Counted from the stretch's first letter, positions 34,664 through 46,418 are shown. The stretch: 64,000 bases of DNA from Ryuthela nishihirai (GCA_038380435.1 JAWZYU010000010.1:40334135-40398134), one strand, 5' to 3'. Notes: generated from the letters alone by a model not told the origin. Numbers and translations: made by a program.

Positions 34664-36184
34664 AGGGGGGCCTTAAATTTATGGAAAAATGAGAAAAATC
34701 GCGATAATTCGCCAAAAAATGCGCGAATTCTCACCCAACTTATTCATGTAACCAGTAATGCCGAGTGAGCATATCGTATGCAAATTAGTCTAGTTTGCAT
34801 CAATTTGCATAATCGGATAGTGCATAAAAACAGGTGTTTTGGAATGGATCGTTATTTTCTGTTGTAAATGTGAGTAAAGAAATTCGAAATAGCCATTGTG
34901 TAGGAATGACCGTGCGACATTATTTGCCAAATGAACTACGGTGGAGAGCTATTGGCCAGTTCGAAGGAGGCCAAAGTCAGTCAGATGTGGCACGATGGCT
35001 GAATGTGAGTCCTTCTGTGGTCCATAGACTGTGGAATCAATTTCTTAACACAGATTGAACGTCTCGGAAGTTTAACCAAGGAAGGGCTAGAGTTACGACC
35101 GCTGTACAAGACCGATATCTGCGATTAACAGCACGAAGGAGCAAGACTCTTCCCTCTCAGCTGCGATCCTCTCTTGCAGCAGCCACTGGGAGGGTTGTAT
35201 CAGCTTCTACTGTGCGTAGAAGGCTTCATGAGGGAGGTCTGTACGCTAGAAGGACAGTAATTTGCATACTCCTCACGTCACAAGTCACAGCAGGAGAAAG
35301 TGGTTGAATTGGGCACGCACGCATGCTAACTGGACAGAAGAGCAATGGAGGTCCGTACTCTTCACAGATGAGTCCAGATATTGCTTGCAGAGTAATTCCG
35401 GATATTGTTTGATATGGAGAGAACGAGGTACCAGCTATCATCCCAGTAACATCCATCAAAGAGACAGTTACGGAGGAGGTACTGTATGCGTTTGGGGTGG
35501 CATTTCCTTAGGTGACACACAGACCTCTGTGTGTTAACGAGTAAGAACCTCAATGTTCAAAAGTACAGAGATGACATCCTGGACCCTTATGTACGTCCTT
35601 ACTCTGGTGCAATAGGTAAAATATTCATCTTACAAGACGAGAACGCTCGTCCACACAGAGCTCGACTAGTGAAACAATACCTTCAAGAGGAGACCATTAT
35701 GCGCATGGAGTGGCCAGCTCGAACTCCCAACCTAAATCCGATTGAGAATGTGTGGGATACTCTAGGGAGACGTGTGGCTACCCTCAGTCCACCACCTGAA
35801 ACAAAGGCTCCCCCCCCCCTAATAAGGGGTTATTACTGGTTTAAAGGAACAATGGTCGTTACTCCCTACTGAGCTGATTCACATCATAAACAGCATGGAG
35901 CATCGCTGTCGTGCCTGCATTGCTGTTAAGTGGTGACCACACTCCTTATTAATGAACTTTGCCCATTGCATTCTGACACCTCATTTCTGTACAAGTTCCT
36001 GTGTTATTTTTTGGCGAAAAATATTTCTAGTGTAAAATATTTTATGCCATTCTGATACTAGCATTCTAATTTTTTCTAAATCTTTTCTAATTTTCTAATC
36101 TTTTCCGTCAAATTTTGTTAAAATCATTCATATTTTTGTTTATCGTAATTTTTCTGAGTATTCCTTAATTTATGGAAACCAGTG
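34664..36184 (+). pseudogene. Broken Tc1-like transposon with transposase remnants
   Basis: Pieces in different frames encode a Tc1-family transposase. An N-terminal helix-turn-helix (ELRWRAIGQFEGGQSQSDVA, then RWLNVSPSVVHRLW) is followed by the catalytic core (RSVLFTDESR, GGTVCVWGGIS, LQDENARPHRARL, then PARTPNLNPIENVWDTLGRR). A premature stop follows LNTD and frameshifts separate the pieces. In the second catalytic position, just before NARPH, the usual Asp is Glu. That residue lies 34 residues from the final Glu, the DD34E spacing of Tc1. Ends are imperfect inverted repeats (GAGAAAAATCGCGATAA against CAGAAAAATTACGATAA), with a TA after 36184. Transposase would cut and paste the element at TA sites; this copy is dead. 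Confidence 0.88.
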
Positions 36185-36186
36185 TA

Positions 36187-36526
36187 TAATATGTCGCGCG
36201 TGGCAGCTTTTTCAGATGGACAATTGGAATATGATTAACTATGCATACAATTTTCACTAACGAAAAATATTCTGCTGCAGGTTCCAATTAAAAAAACACT
36301 TAGCAGAAATTTTGGCTATTATCAGCGCTACCTAGTGTCTCTCTGATTAATTGTTTTAGCTAATTATCAAAGTTTTTTAATGTTTTTCCATCCTCACTTT
36401 ATCTCCAATGTGTAGTATCATTAAATGTTATGTTTTATTCCGACACGAATTGCTAAATATAACTATTTTGAAAGTGTTTATCAGAAAGCCAATGGCATCG
36501 CCAGTTATTTAATTATATCGCCAAAC
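36187..36526. other. Intron 2, unassigned
   Basis: AT-rich, nothing recognised. Confidence 0.5.
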
Positions 36527-36537
36527 AGACTCGATGT

Positions 36538-36907
36538 TGTTTTATCTCTGAGCGGCACTTTATTGCACACCATGGGCTAAATGGCCAGGTCACAAGGACC
36601 CCAAAGGCTCAGAGAAGGTTGGGAGAGGGGACCCACTGGAACAGCTGTTGGGAGACAGATGGTAGCCTCTCGTCAAGGCCATCCAGCGTGTTCTTTAACG
36701 TGCACAGGTATGGCTCTCCGGTACACGGAGCCAAGGCCCATCCGACGGACGGCGGCCTTTCCGAGCCCATCGGTGTCCCCTACTGAGACCGTGGGCAGGG
36801 TGGGGAGTTTTGCGGAGATAAATCTCAACGCTGACCCAGCTGGGACTTCAACCTGGGAACTACAGATTACGAGCCTGCCGCGCTACCGACTGAGCCACCC
36901 CCGCCCC
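36538..36907 (-). mobile_element. SINE-A copy
   Basis: Flanked by agactcgatgt (36527-36537) and agactcaatgt (36908-36918), a target duplication with one change. The tail lacks the GGTTGGG repeats. Confidence 0.92.
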
Positions 36908-36918
36908 AGACTCAATGT

Positions 36919-37666
36919 AATCTAACGATTGTACTTTGTAGGAGCGTCCTCAGTGCAAATGCGATTAAATATTGGCTGAAACTTTTGCATCCTTTTGAGT
37001 TCCTGTTGTTCCCCGTGTGCTTGCTTTTACTTCCACCTGTTCGTCCCTTAAATATACAATAAAAAGAATCACTGAAATTGAATGTAAAAAGGGAAGTCAA
37101 TAGGTCGATTTTCGGATATGATGAGACTCTTGTTTCTTTTTTCATCTTGCAATGTCCTTCAAAAGCGATTTGATAACGCAGAGTGCACTTCTTTTGCGAA
37201 ATCGTTATAAGACAATTTGTGGCATCATCATCATCAAATCGATAAGGCCAGTGAAGCGGTTGATAATCGTTTAGTGGCGTTGTCTAATAATTCTCTTGAT
37301 ATTATTATTGCATCGCTCGAAGAGCTCTCGCGAGAGAAATAGAAATTGAAATTGCCGCAAAGGAATTATCAGCCTGTAATTATGCGTTTAAAGTGTCATG
37401 ATCATATTGTGCGGGCAAATGGCCTGTAAATGGATAATGGTTTCGGAAATGACTTCTCCATTTTATTCGTAATTGTCACAAGGGAAAGATTGTTGTCAAT
37501 GAATGTTTTTTTATGTACGAACATATAAATCTAATAATGCAACAGTGTTAAATTTAAGAAATAAAAAAAAACCTGACTTCAAAGTAATGAAATTTAAGTA
37601 GAGTGTTTGCATAGTTCAGTTTATGTCGTTAATGTGTCCTGTAAGCGTACGACATGAACGGAACCA
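36919..37666. other. Non-repetitive intronic segment
   Basis: The stretch 37150-37450 is GC-balanced and free of the repeat families (for example CATCATCATCAAATCGATAA and GCCTGTAATTATGCGTTTAA). A conserved regulatory element is possible but unproven. The rest is AT-rich. Confidence 0.3.
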
Positions 37667-37679
37667 ATTTTTTCTACAG

Positions 37680-38062
37680 TTGGTTGGTTTACCTCTGAGC
37701 GGCACTTTTTGCCCACCATGGGCTAAATGGCCAGGTCACAAGGACCCCGAAGACTCAGAGAAGGTTGGAGGAGGGGACCCACTGGAACAGCTGTTGGGAG
37801 ACAGATGGTAGCCTCCCGTCAAGGGCCATCCAGCGTGTTCTTTAATGTGCACAGGGTCACGGCACATGGCACACAGGGCCACGGCTTAACGTCCCATCCG
37901 ACGGACGGACTGCCTTTCCAAGCCCATTGGTGTCCCCTGCTGACCGTCGGCAGGGCGGGGAATTTTGCGGAGATAAATCTCAACGCTGATCCAACTGGGA
38001 CTCGAACCTGGGAAGTACAGATTACGAGCCTGGTGCGCTACCGACTGAGCCATCCCCGCCCC
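37680..38062 (-). mobile_element. SINE-A copy, full length
   Basis: Flanked by attttttctacag (37667-37679) and attttttccacag (38063-38075), a 13-bp duplication with one change. Confidence 0.93.
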
Positions 38063-38075
38063 ATTTTTTCCACAG

Positions 38076-38540
38076 AGAGTGAAGGAAAAGGTGATTAAAG
38101 AATGCGTGAACTCATAAACGGAACAGTCATGGTATCCATTATTTATTCGCATCTCTCTTATTTCTCTATACAAAAAGTAAAATGATGCTACTTTTACGAA
38201 AAATACGAGGATAACTTTGACTAAAGCAAACTGACAAATTAAATTACACTAAACGTTGGCACTTAGTGAAATAAATTTGCAACTACTGACTTGTCTTTTT
38301 TTTTAATGGCAAAGGAACTTTAAATTTGCAACATTTGTTTTTGCAGTTAATAAAGTATATTTCGTTCCCGTAGCAGTGTAATAATCACCTTTAGTTAACA
38401 GCTTTGACCTATCAGTGGAACATGAATTTTTGTTGCGAAATACTAGTAATCAGATATATCACACGTTTCCATTTTTTTTTTTTCAGAAACGAAACACTGG
38501 ACATTTTAACAAGTCTCAGGTTTTAGCTTACTGAAACCGG
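38076..38540. other. Intron 2, unassigned
   Basis: AT-rich, nothing recognised. Confidence 0.5.
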
Positions 38541-38549
38541 GACAAAATA

Positions 38550-38758
38550 AATAAATACCCCCTCAAGCAGCTGCTTGCCACAGAGGTCTGAGAGGAGCCT
38601 GTCAGTTTATATGCCATAGTAGAAGGTCTGAGAGGATGGCAGGACCTCAGCAGAAAAACGACACACACACACACATCCATGCCTTAACCCGGGGCTCGAA
38701 CCCAGGTCCCTTAGATCAGTAGCCAAGAGTGCTAATCACTCGGCCATGGGACGGCTGT
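38550..38758 (-). mobile_element. SINE-B copy, full length
   Basis: AAATAAATACCCCCTCAAGC tail side, GAGGAGCCTGTCAG block, tRNA head complement GGGGCTCGAACCCAGGTCCC. Flanked by gacaaaata (38541-38549 and 38759-38767), a 9-bp duplication. It has an expanded (CA)n run. Confidence 0.9.
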
Positions 38759-38767
38759 GACAAAATA

Positions 38768-39244
38768 GTTAATTCAAAACTAATTGTAGTATATTTTCTT
38801 TACGTTCTTATACAAATATTCTGTTGCCCGTAATAATTATGAGCACCCGATTCGGAAATGATCTGTTTATAAGAAAACAGCAGTGTGCTACTATTTTTTT
38901 TTAACAAAAACAGTAACACTTTATGCAAATCACTGTTAAATTTACATTTTCTACGAGAAGCCATGATTCTTCACATAAGAGTGTCTAGAGAAAAATACTA
39001 TTACACACAATTTAATAAAACCCATTTAATTAAAATACAACGGGAAATTGGAACTAAAATCACTTGGTATTATATAAAATATTCTTATCAGTTTTTTTTT
39101 TCGCAAAATACAAGTGGATTAACGGAAGTTATTAGTTAATACATCACCCATGCAAATCATGTGTAAATAGGTAGACATGCCGGGCACGTGCAAAACAATT
39201 AGACACATAACTGGCCATTATTATTAATTAACAAACCATTGTTG
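38768..39244. other. Intron 2, unassigned
   Basis: AT-rich. An 84-codon frame (38885-39139) has no domain. Confidence 0.5.
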
Positions 39245-39246
39245 TA

Positions 39247-39466
39247 CAGTCGCTCGAAAAATATCCGAACACTATGGTTGATTACAGAATTCAGAAAAAA
39301 TATCTGGCAATGATTTTTTTAGAAATTAGTGATCTGGCAACCTTCGTGTCACGTGACACGAAGGTTTCCAGATCGCTAATTTCTAAAAAAAAAAAACATC
39401 GTTGCCAGATATTTTTTCTGAATTTTGCAATCAACCATAGGGTTCGGATATTTTTTTGAGCGGCTG
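39247..39466. mobile_element. Tc1/mariner-type palindromic MITE
   Basis: CAGTCGCTCGAAAAATATCC and inverted ...GAGCGGCTG ends, TA flanks, centre TCACGTGA. Confidence 0.92.
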
Positions 39467-39468
39467 TA

Positions 39469-40128
39469 CATTGATGGGGCATTATTGAAAAATATGTCTC
39501 GTTTCCCACTCAAACTACATTGTTGTAATTTACTGCTGCAATTAAGTTTTCATTTTTTTTTCTTTTAACGTGGCTTATTTTACTATTTATTATTATTATA
39601 TATTTTCGAGGATGAAGTTTAATACGTTATATAATAATATGTCAGATTATCCAATTTTTTGATTACATAGGAATAGGCGAAATTGTCGCATATTTAATAA
39701 TTGGAATTACCAGGGACATTTGGTATTCCGAACCGAATAAATCTCATAAAACCGGAACTGTCCCGGGGAAATTGGGCAGAATCGGATTCCTATATACTGC
39801 TGTGAAAAGCTTATTTTTACCTTATCTGTTCATCAATGGTGTTTAAAACAACTTTTTCTGCCTCCTATATTCAAAAGTCATATCATGTCAACAAAAAAGT
39901 TCGCACACATCATAATTAGCTCTAATTATTTCTTATTTCAAACTGTGGAATTGAAATACTGCTTTGTTAATGTCATTAGAAACTTCAGAAAATAAGATCC
40001 GAATTAACGTTTATTTACAGGATCTGAACAACATAAGTTTGGCACACAAATGCAATACACTGGAAATAAGTGCCAGGACTGTTAAACAAGTTACACGATT
40101 ACAGAGTTATGCTTTGCTAACCAAAATA
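39469..40128. other. Intron 2, unassigned
   Basis: AT-rich, nothing recognised. Confidence 0.5.
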
Positions 40129-40130
40129 TA

Positions 40131-41747
40131 CACAGTCGTATCAGAATAATATGACTACCCACGGAATCACAGTGTACCCGCTCAGGCGAGTCACAGAGTG
40201 CAAATGACAAGGTCAACCACACGGAGTATATATAAGCGGCCGGCCAGGACAGATGAGCCATAGTGCATAACGTGAGCACAATGGACAGAAGTATTGATTT
40301 GATGGACGTTCAAAAAGGAATGATCATCGGCTACCGCACCAAGGGTGGAAGCATCTCGGAAACAGCAGGGTTGGGTTGGGTTGTTTTACCTCTGAGCGGC
40401 ATTTTTTGCACACCATGGGCTAAATGGCCAGGTCACATGGACCCCGAAGGCTCAGAGAAGGTTGGTGGAGGGGACCCACTGGAACAGCTGTTGGGAGACA
40501 GATGGTAGCCTCCCGTCAAGGCCATCCAGCGTGTTCTTTAACGTGCACAGGGTATGGCTCTCCCGCACACGGGGCAACGGCTTAACGTCCCATCCGACGG
40601 ACGGCGGCCTTTCCAAGCCCATCGGTGTCCCCTACTGACCGTGGGCAGGGCGGGGAATTTTGCGGAGAGAAATCTCAACACTAACCCAGCTGGGACTCGA
40701 ACCTGGGAACTACAGATTACGAGCCTGGCGCGCTACCGACTGAGCCACCCCCCCCCCCCCCTCCGGAAACAGCAGACTTAGTGGGTTGTTCGCAAGGTGC
40801 TGCAGTAAGGATGTACCAAGAATGGACCGCTGGCACACCGAGTACCTCCATATTCATAACTGTGGAGCCCCAAAGGCCATCGACCCCAGAGGAGAACGTC
40901 GCCTCCATCAACTGGTAAAGGGCAATCGATGCGCAACAGTGCAGCAATTGACCGCTCAAATGAACACTGGGGCACCCAGGTGTCCCCAATAACAGTATCG
41001 CGAACCTTGTTATGCATGAGTCTCCAGAGTCAACGCTGCATAAAGGTGCCCATGTTAACCAACGTCCATCGGCAACGACGCCTGCAGTTTACACGGGACT
41101 ACCGTCATTGGACAGTGGAAGAGTGCAAAAAGGTTGCCTTCCCCGATGAATCGAGATTTCTACTCCACAGAAGTGATGGGATACGGCGTCAGGCCCACGA
41201 GAACCAACACCTGGACACGCTTGTCAGTCAAGTACAGGCCAGCGGTGGTAGTGTGCATGTCTGGGGGATGTTTCCTGGTAAGACCTGGGACCGCTGATAC
41301 CACTGGATGGATCACTGAACGCCAATGGCTACCTGTCTATCCTTGCTGACCACATGCATCCCTTCATGTTGGACGTTTACCCTGGTGGTGATGGTGTCTA
41401 CCAACAGGACAATGCGCCCTGCCATGTTGCTAACGTAGTGCGTGACTGGTTCCAGGAACACGACAGCGATGTTTCTCTGTTCTCCATTGGCCGGAGAAAT
41501 CGCCAGACCTCTATCCTATAGAGCACTTGTGGGACCATTTCGATCGACAGGTTCGGGGTGCGGACCCACAACCATGTCATCTCTGGAACCTCTGTGCTCT
41601 GCTGGAGTCCGAATGGGCACGTATACCTCTGGCAACCTTCCACGGCCTCATTGTGTCCATGCCACGCCATCTCGCCGCTGTCATCCGGGCCAAGGGTGGT
41701 TTGTCCCATTTTTAGGTAAGTGATCATATTATTCTGATACGACTCTG
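40131..41747 (+). pseudogene. Tc1-like transposon with broken transposase, interrupted by a SINE
   Basis: Near-perfect terminal inverted repeats (CACAGTCGTATCAGAATAAT at the left; the right end reads CAGAGTCGTATCAGAATAAT on the other strand), each flanked by TA. Without the SINE and its extra target copy the element is about 1.2 kb. Remnants of transposase: MDVQKGMIIGYRTKGGSISE (N-terminal helix-turn-helix), HWTVEECKKVAFPDESRF, VYQQDNAPCHVANVVRDWF and SPDLYPIEHLWDHFDR (catalytic Asp and Glu regions). Several stops and frameshifts make it inactive. Confidence 0.9.
40369..40763 (-). mobile_element. SINE-A copy inside a Tc1-like element
   Basis: Flanked by a perfect 12-bp duplication cggaaacagcag (40357-40368 and 40764-40775), which gives exact SINE-A ends: (GGTTG)n at the 3' side and a C/G run at the 5' side. 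It interrupts the transposase frame after ISETA. Confidence 0.96.
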
Positions 41748-41749
41748 TA

Positions 41750-42227
41750 CATATATACACACAATACTATCATTCAATTTACAATTCGTCTTAGTGTAAT
41801 ATCTAAACGGGTTTACATTAATTCACTTCGACTTACACTTACTATGCACACTTTCGATACTTTTTCCATTCCAAACCGATGAGAAATAGCTTTTTCAAAG
41901 TTCCCAGTTCGAGAAATATTTCTTATTTTCTTGACTGCTTAAACTTGCAGTTCCAACAATGCACTCACACTAATCGAATGACGGTACTGTATATAAGATT
42001 TTGGATAATTATTGCCAGGAATGGTCAGGTTGTAGCAGTGGCCCTTCTCAGGTCCTGTTCGTCCCAAACAGTTCAATGATTTGTAAGTTCCTGCCATGGA
42101 AGGGAGTCAAAACAATCTACATGGATCACCCTGTGCTTTGCGTTTGGTTAGAAGCATATACGACATATCACAAGAATGCAGGTATCTTTCTAGGGTTTCT
42201 GGAGCTTTGATAATATTTCTCTCCTTC
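41750..42227. other. Intron 2, unassigned
   Basis: Nothing recognised. Confidence 0.5.
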
Positions 42228-42597
42228 GCGGGGCCGGGATGGCTAAGTCGGTAGGGCGCCAGGCTCGCAATTTGCAGTTCCCAGGTCCGAGTCCTAGCTG
42301 GACCAACTTTGAGATTTATCTCCGGTAAGTAAGTCAGTAGGGGATACCAATGGGCTTGGAAAGGCCGTTTCCATCGGATGGGACGTAAAGCTGTGGTTCC
42401 TTGTGCACAAGAGCCATACCCTGTAAACGTTAAAGAACACGTGGATGGTCTTGAAAAGAGACTACCATCCGTCCTCTAACAGCTGCCCAGTAGGTCCCCT
42501 CCCCCCAAACCTTGTCTGAGCCATCTGGATCCTTGTGACCTGGCCATTTAACTCATTTAGCTCATTGTGTGAAAAAATGTGCAGCTCAGAGGTAATC
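42228..42597 (+). mobile_element. Diverged SINE-A copy
   Basis: Head GGCTAAGTCGGTAGGGCGCC, B box GGTCCGAGTCC and all body blocks present with many changes; the tail ends in GTGCAGCTCAGAGGTAA. Confidence 0.88.
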
Positions 42598-42741
42598 CCT
42601 GACCTCTTCTTGGTTGAAGATTATACAGCCAGACAGGATCTCTCTCTCTCTCTTTAAATCTGGTTCTTCTTTCTTTGGCATCATATCTAATATTTGCTCT
42701 CTTCTTCTGCTTCTCTTTCTCTCATTTTTATTTATCTTCCT

Positions 42742-43135
42742 GGGGCTGGAATGGCTCAGTCGGTAGCGCGCCAGGTTCGTAATCTGCAATTCCCAGGTTC
42801 GAGTCCCAGCTGGGTCAGCGTTGAGATTTATCTCCGCAAAATTCCCCGCCCTGCTCACGGTCAGTAGGGGACACCGATGGGCTTGGAAAGGTCGCCATCC
42901 GTCGGATGGGACGTTAAGCCGTGGCTCCGTGTGCGGGAGAGCCATACCCTATGCACGTTAAAGAACACGCTGGATGGCTTTAACGGGAGGCTACCATCTG
43001 TCTCCCAATTATTTGATCAGCTGTTCCTGTGGGTCTCCTCCCCCAACCTTCTCTGAGCCTTCGGGGTCCTTGTGACCTGGCCATTTAGCCCATGGTGTGC
43101 AATAAAGTGCCGCTCAGAGGTAAAACAACCCAACC
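42742..43135 (+). mobile_element. SINE-A copy, full length
   Basis: Flanked by tatcttcct (42733-42741 and 43136-43144), a 9-bp duplication. It carries a small insertion (TTATTTGATCAGCTG) in the body. Confidence 0.94.
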
Positions 43136-43144
43136 TATCTTCCT

Positions 43145-43785
43145 ATTGCTTTTCGTTTTGACATTTGTCAGTTTGTCGGTTTGTTAAAATAGTTGTTCCA
43201 CCATATCTTTCGAACGCGATGGAGAAACTTGATTTATTTGCCAAATGGAAGCATCTGACGTTGGGAGTGTCAGGCTACAAAACATTGATCCCCCCCCATG
43301 CTTTCTTTCCCCTAAAAAGGAGACAAATATAAAAACGATTTCCCCCTATATCTCCTCAACGCGAGTGGGAGTGTAACACGCTGTGCTTCAAATGAAAGCT
43401 TGTAATGCGGGGAGTGTCATAAGCTGTAAAAAAGCTGACCCCTCATGCTTTCTTCCCCCTAAAAGCGGAAATTTGAAATTGTTATCTTTTATTATCTTCC
43501 GAATGTTAGGACCTACAGTTACGAGTTAGGTGTCAAATGAAACCTCATATTATGACAGTCGTAAAATATTTCAACTTTTTTCCCCCGCTATTCCCCCCCC
43601 CCCTCATAAAAGGGAGGGAGCGGATTTTCCCGGGGTTAGATTTAATGAGTTATATCTCAAAGCTTATGGCATCTGCAATCTCATGGGCTACCTCAAAAAC
43701 GACTCCAAAGGGAAGAAAAATTGCGGTCGATGTTTATGAGTCATATGTCAATTGAAAGTTCTTGAAAGTAGGTATTTTTAGTAAC
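43145..43785. repeat. Diverged ~150-bp repeats, probable
   Basis: Blocks resembling each other recur: an ATATCTTTCGAACGCG-like start, a GGGAGTGTCA motif, then CATGCTTTCTTTCCCCTAAAA-like text, near 43205-43320, 43345-43460 and 43490-43620. The resemblance is partial and judged by eye. Confidence 0.4.
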
Positions 43786-44045
43786 AAAAAATATAAATAA
43801 ATTAAAAAATTTTAAAAATACTTATCTTCCTATATGACCCTAAAAGGTAGAAAATAAGCCTAAAGTATCGATGGTGCAATCAGTCACTGAGTTCGTATGC
43901 AAAGGAAGATAGGGCGCCAGCAATCTTGTGTAGGTAAAACGGCGCTCTATCTTCCTTTGAAGTGATTACGAACTCAGTGATTGATTGTACCATCGATATT
44001 ATTTGAAAGATAGGTATTTTCTAATTTATTTATATATTTTTCTAT
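43786..44045. mobile_element. Foldback element with ~120-bp arms
   Basis: Left arm ATCGATGGTGCAATCAGTCA ... GGAAGATAGGGCGCC pairs with right arm GGCGCTCTATCTTCC ... TGATTGTACCATCGAT, and the pairing continues outward into AATATAAATAAATT. It looks like a MITE or snapback repeat of unknown family. Confidence 0.7.
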
Positions 44046-44525
44046 TCTTTTTTTTCAATAATGATTATTAGGTTTCAAAAAGCTTGATGTTCTGTGCAAC
44101 TGCTTGTTGCATATCCAGTTGCCGATATTGCAGGTATTCGCAGTGGAGCGTAGAGACAGATGAATCCTGAAATCTCAACATGGAAGATCGCAGGCACATC
44201 ATCGCAGGATAAATCTTCGTTCGCATTATTTTAAAACGTTGGTAGGATGTCATAAATTGCTTTGCAGAGATATCAATAGTTTTGCGCGCACTTTTCTAAT
44301 TGACTCATTCAAAACTGCGAAACCAGTTGCTGTCCCCTGTTCAAGTTTCCTCAGATGCTTTGTTAATATGCATTTCAACGAAATATATATATTTTTTTTT
44401 CATTTCGAAGTGACGCGTTTTGAGATTCAAAGTGAAATGAATTGGACAATTACTTTCAAGATTTAATTTACTGTTACATAAACATGTAATACCGCATTCT
44501 AAGTCGCATTTGAAGACCTTGATCT
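44046..44525. other. Intron 2, unassigned
   Basis: Nothing recognised. Confidence 0.5.
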
Positions 44526-44535
44526 CTTTGGAAAG

Positions 44536-44897
44536 TTTGGGTTGTTTTACCTCTGAGCGGCACTTTTTTGCACACCATGGGCTAAATGGCCAGGTCACAA
44601 GGACCCCGAAGGCTCAGAGAAGATTGTGGGAGGGGACCCACTGGAACAGCTGTTGGGAGACAGATGGTAGTCTCCCGCCAAGGCCATCCAGCGTGTTCTT
44701 TAACGTGCACAGCGTCACGGCTTAACGTCCCATCCGACGGACGGCGGCCTTTCCAAGCCCATCGGTGTCCCCTACTGACCGTGGGCAAGGCGGGGAATTT
44801 TGCGGAGATAAATCTCAACGCTGACCCAGCTGGGACTCGAACCTGGGAACTACAGATTACGAGCCTGGCGCGCTACCGACTGAGCCACCCCCGCCCC
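44536..44897 (-). mobile_element. SINE-A copy with an internal deletion
   Basis: Flanked by ctttggaaag (44526-44535 and 44898-44907), a perfect 10-bp duplication. A short deletion removes the TATGGCTCTCCCGCACACGG part of the body. Confidence 0.94.
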
Positions 44898-44907
44898 CTT
44901 TGGAAAG

Positions 44908-45807
44908 GTAATAATATAGATACCTACAAGATAATATTGTAGAGTTAATGGATTTTCAGTTATAAACGTTTAAAGAAAGTTCAAATTTAAATTTTTTTGC
45001 ACTTTTTTGAACTATTGGACAGAAAGATAAATTGTTTTGCCACGATAGCTGATGGCATTTCTTCTTCACTTAGGTGTTAATGTTTTATATACGTAAAAGG
45101 TAAAGATGATTCCAATCACTCTGTCTCCCCATCCAATTCATCACTTCACTGATGTTATCCAATAATTTATTGTTTTAAGAGTGTCAAGTTCATCCAACTC
45201 TTCATCCTCGCTGTCATCTTCCGATAATTTTTCTGCTCTTCCGTGGTTCTGGATTGCAGCTGCAATTTCTTCACCATTTTTATAGACAGCGAATTGAGTT
45301 TCATGATCTTCCAGAATTCCTCTTACAACTTTTATGTGTCTTATGATGTACTGATTATAAAGTTATGAATAACCATACGATGATCAATTTTCTCCTAAAC
45401 TACAGATTATCGGCTGTCATTTAGGGTAGGGTTGCTGCGTTCACGGTAAAATTTGCGACAAAGCGGTTTACGAAGAAAATAAATGGAATCATTTAGGGGG
45501 ACATGACAAAACTCTCAATATCTCCGAATCCGCGGCTTTGCGAGGCGAGTTATAATGAGGTTTTAGAGTTTTATTTACTATAAAATTTAGAGCATTCTTA
45601 TATGACAAATGTTAAAAGATCATTTTATGACATAGAGTTTTTAACTGACCAGAAATTACGTATTTTTAAAAAACTAAATGAACTCTTTTTCTTTATATGA
45701 CCTAATACAGAATATTACAGTTTCGTTTTTTTTTTTTCTTATTTTTGTTTCTTTTAAAAATAATTATTGGATTTTCAAAATGTGAATCTTTTTTTTACCC
45801 GCGCATC
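44908..45807. other. Intron 2; possible short coding remnant at 45180-45350
   Basis: Mostly AT-rich. On the minus strand 45350-45180 one frame reads HIKVVRGILEDHETQF...GEEIAAAIQNHGRAEKL and then an acidic stretch. It looks like decayed coding sequence, perhaps from a transposase, but I cannot name it. Confidence 0.3.
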
Positions 45808-45970
45808 AAAAGGACCTGGGGTCGAACCCCGGGTAAAGCATGGATGTTTGTGTTGTCTTTCTGATGAGGACTCGCCTTCCTCATCACCGGGGTTATCTAT
45901 GGCGTATTAAACCGACAAGCTCCTGTCAGCACTCTGTGGCAAGCAGTTCTGCGAGGGGGAATTTTTCTTT
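45808..45970 (+). mobile_element. SINE-B copy, diverged
   Basis: AAAGGACCTGGGGTCGAACC, AAGCATGGATGTTTGTGTTG, CGACAAGCTCCTGTCAGCAC and GGCAAGCAGTTCTGCGAGG follow the SINE-B order. Confidence 0.82.
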
Positions 45971-45990
45971 ATACAAGTTAAAATAGTGTA

Positions 45991-46418
45991 CAGTCGCTCA
46001 AAAAAGTATCCGAACACTATGGTCGATTACAGAATTCAGAAAAAATATCTGGAACGTGTACAGAAACTGTACACGCTCCAGTTACCGTTCAAAGCAAACT
46101 GGAGCGTGTGCAGTTACTGCACACGCTCCAGTTTGCTGTGAACGGTAACTGCACACGCTCAATATTTCCGTGAGTGGGCCCACACGATCTAGTATCAAAA
46201 TAATATGACCACCTACAGTCGCTCAAAAAAGTATCCGAACACTATGGTCGATTACAGAATTCAGAAAAAATATCTGGCAACGATTTTTTTAGAAATTAGT
46301 GATCTGGCAACCTTGACACGAAGGTTGCCAGATCACTAATTTCTAAAAAAATCGTTGCCATATATTTTTTCTGAATTCTGTAATCGACCATAGTGCTCGG
46401 ATATTTTTTGAGCGACCG
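45991..46418. mobile_element. Composite of two MITEs with hairpin modules
   Basis: A first CAGTCGCTCAAAAAAGTATC end at 45991, two GGAGCGTGT-type palindromes, a linker TATCAAAATAATATGACCAC, then a second complete MITE (46216-46418). Outer TA flanks are at 45989-45990 and 46419-46420. Confidence 0.88.
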
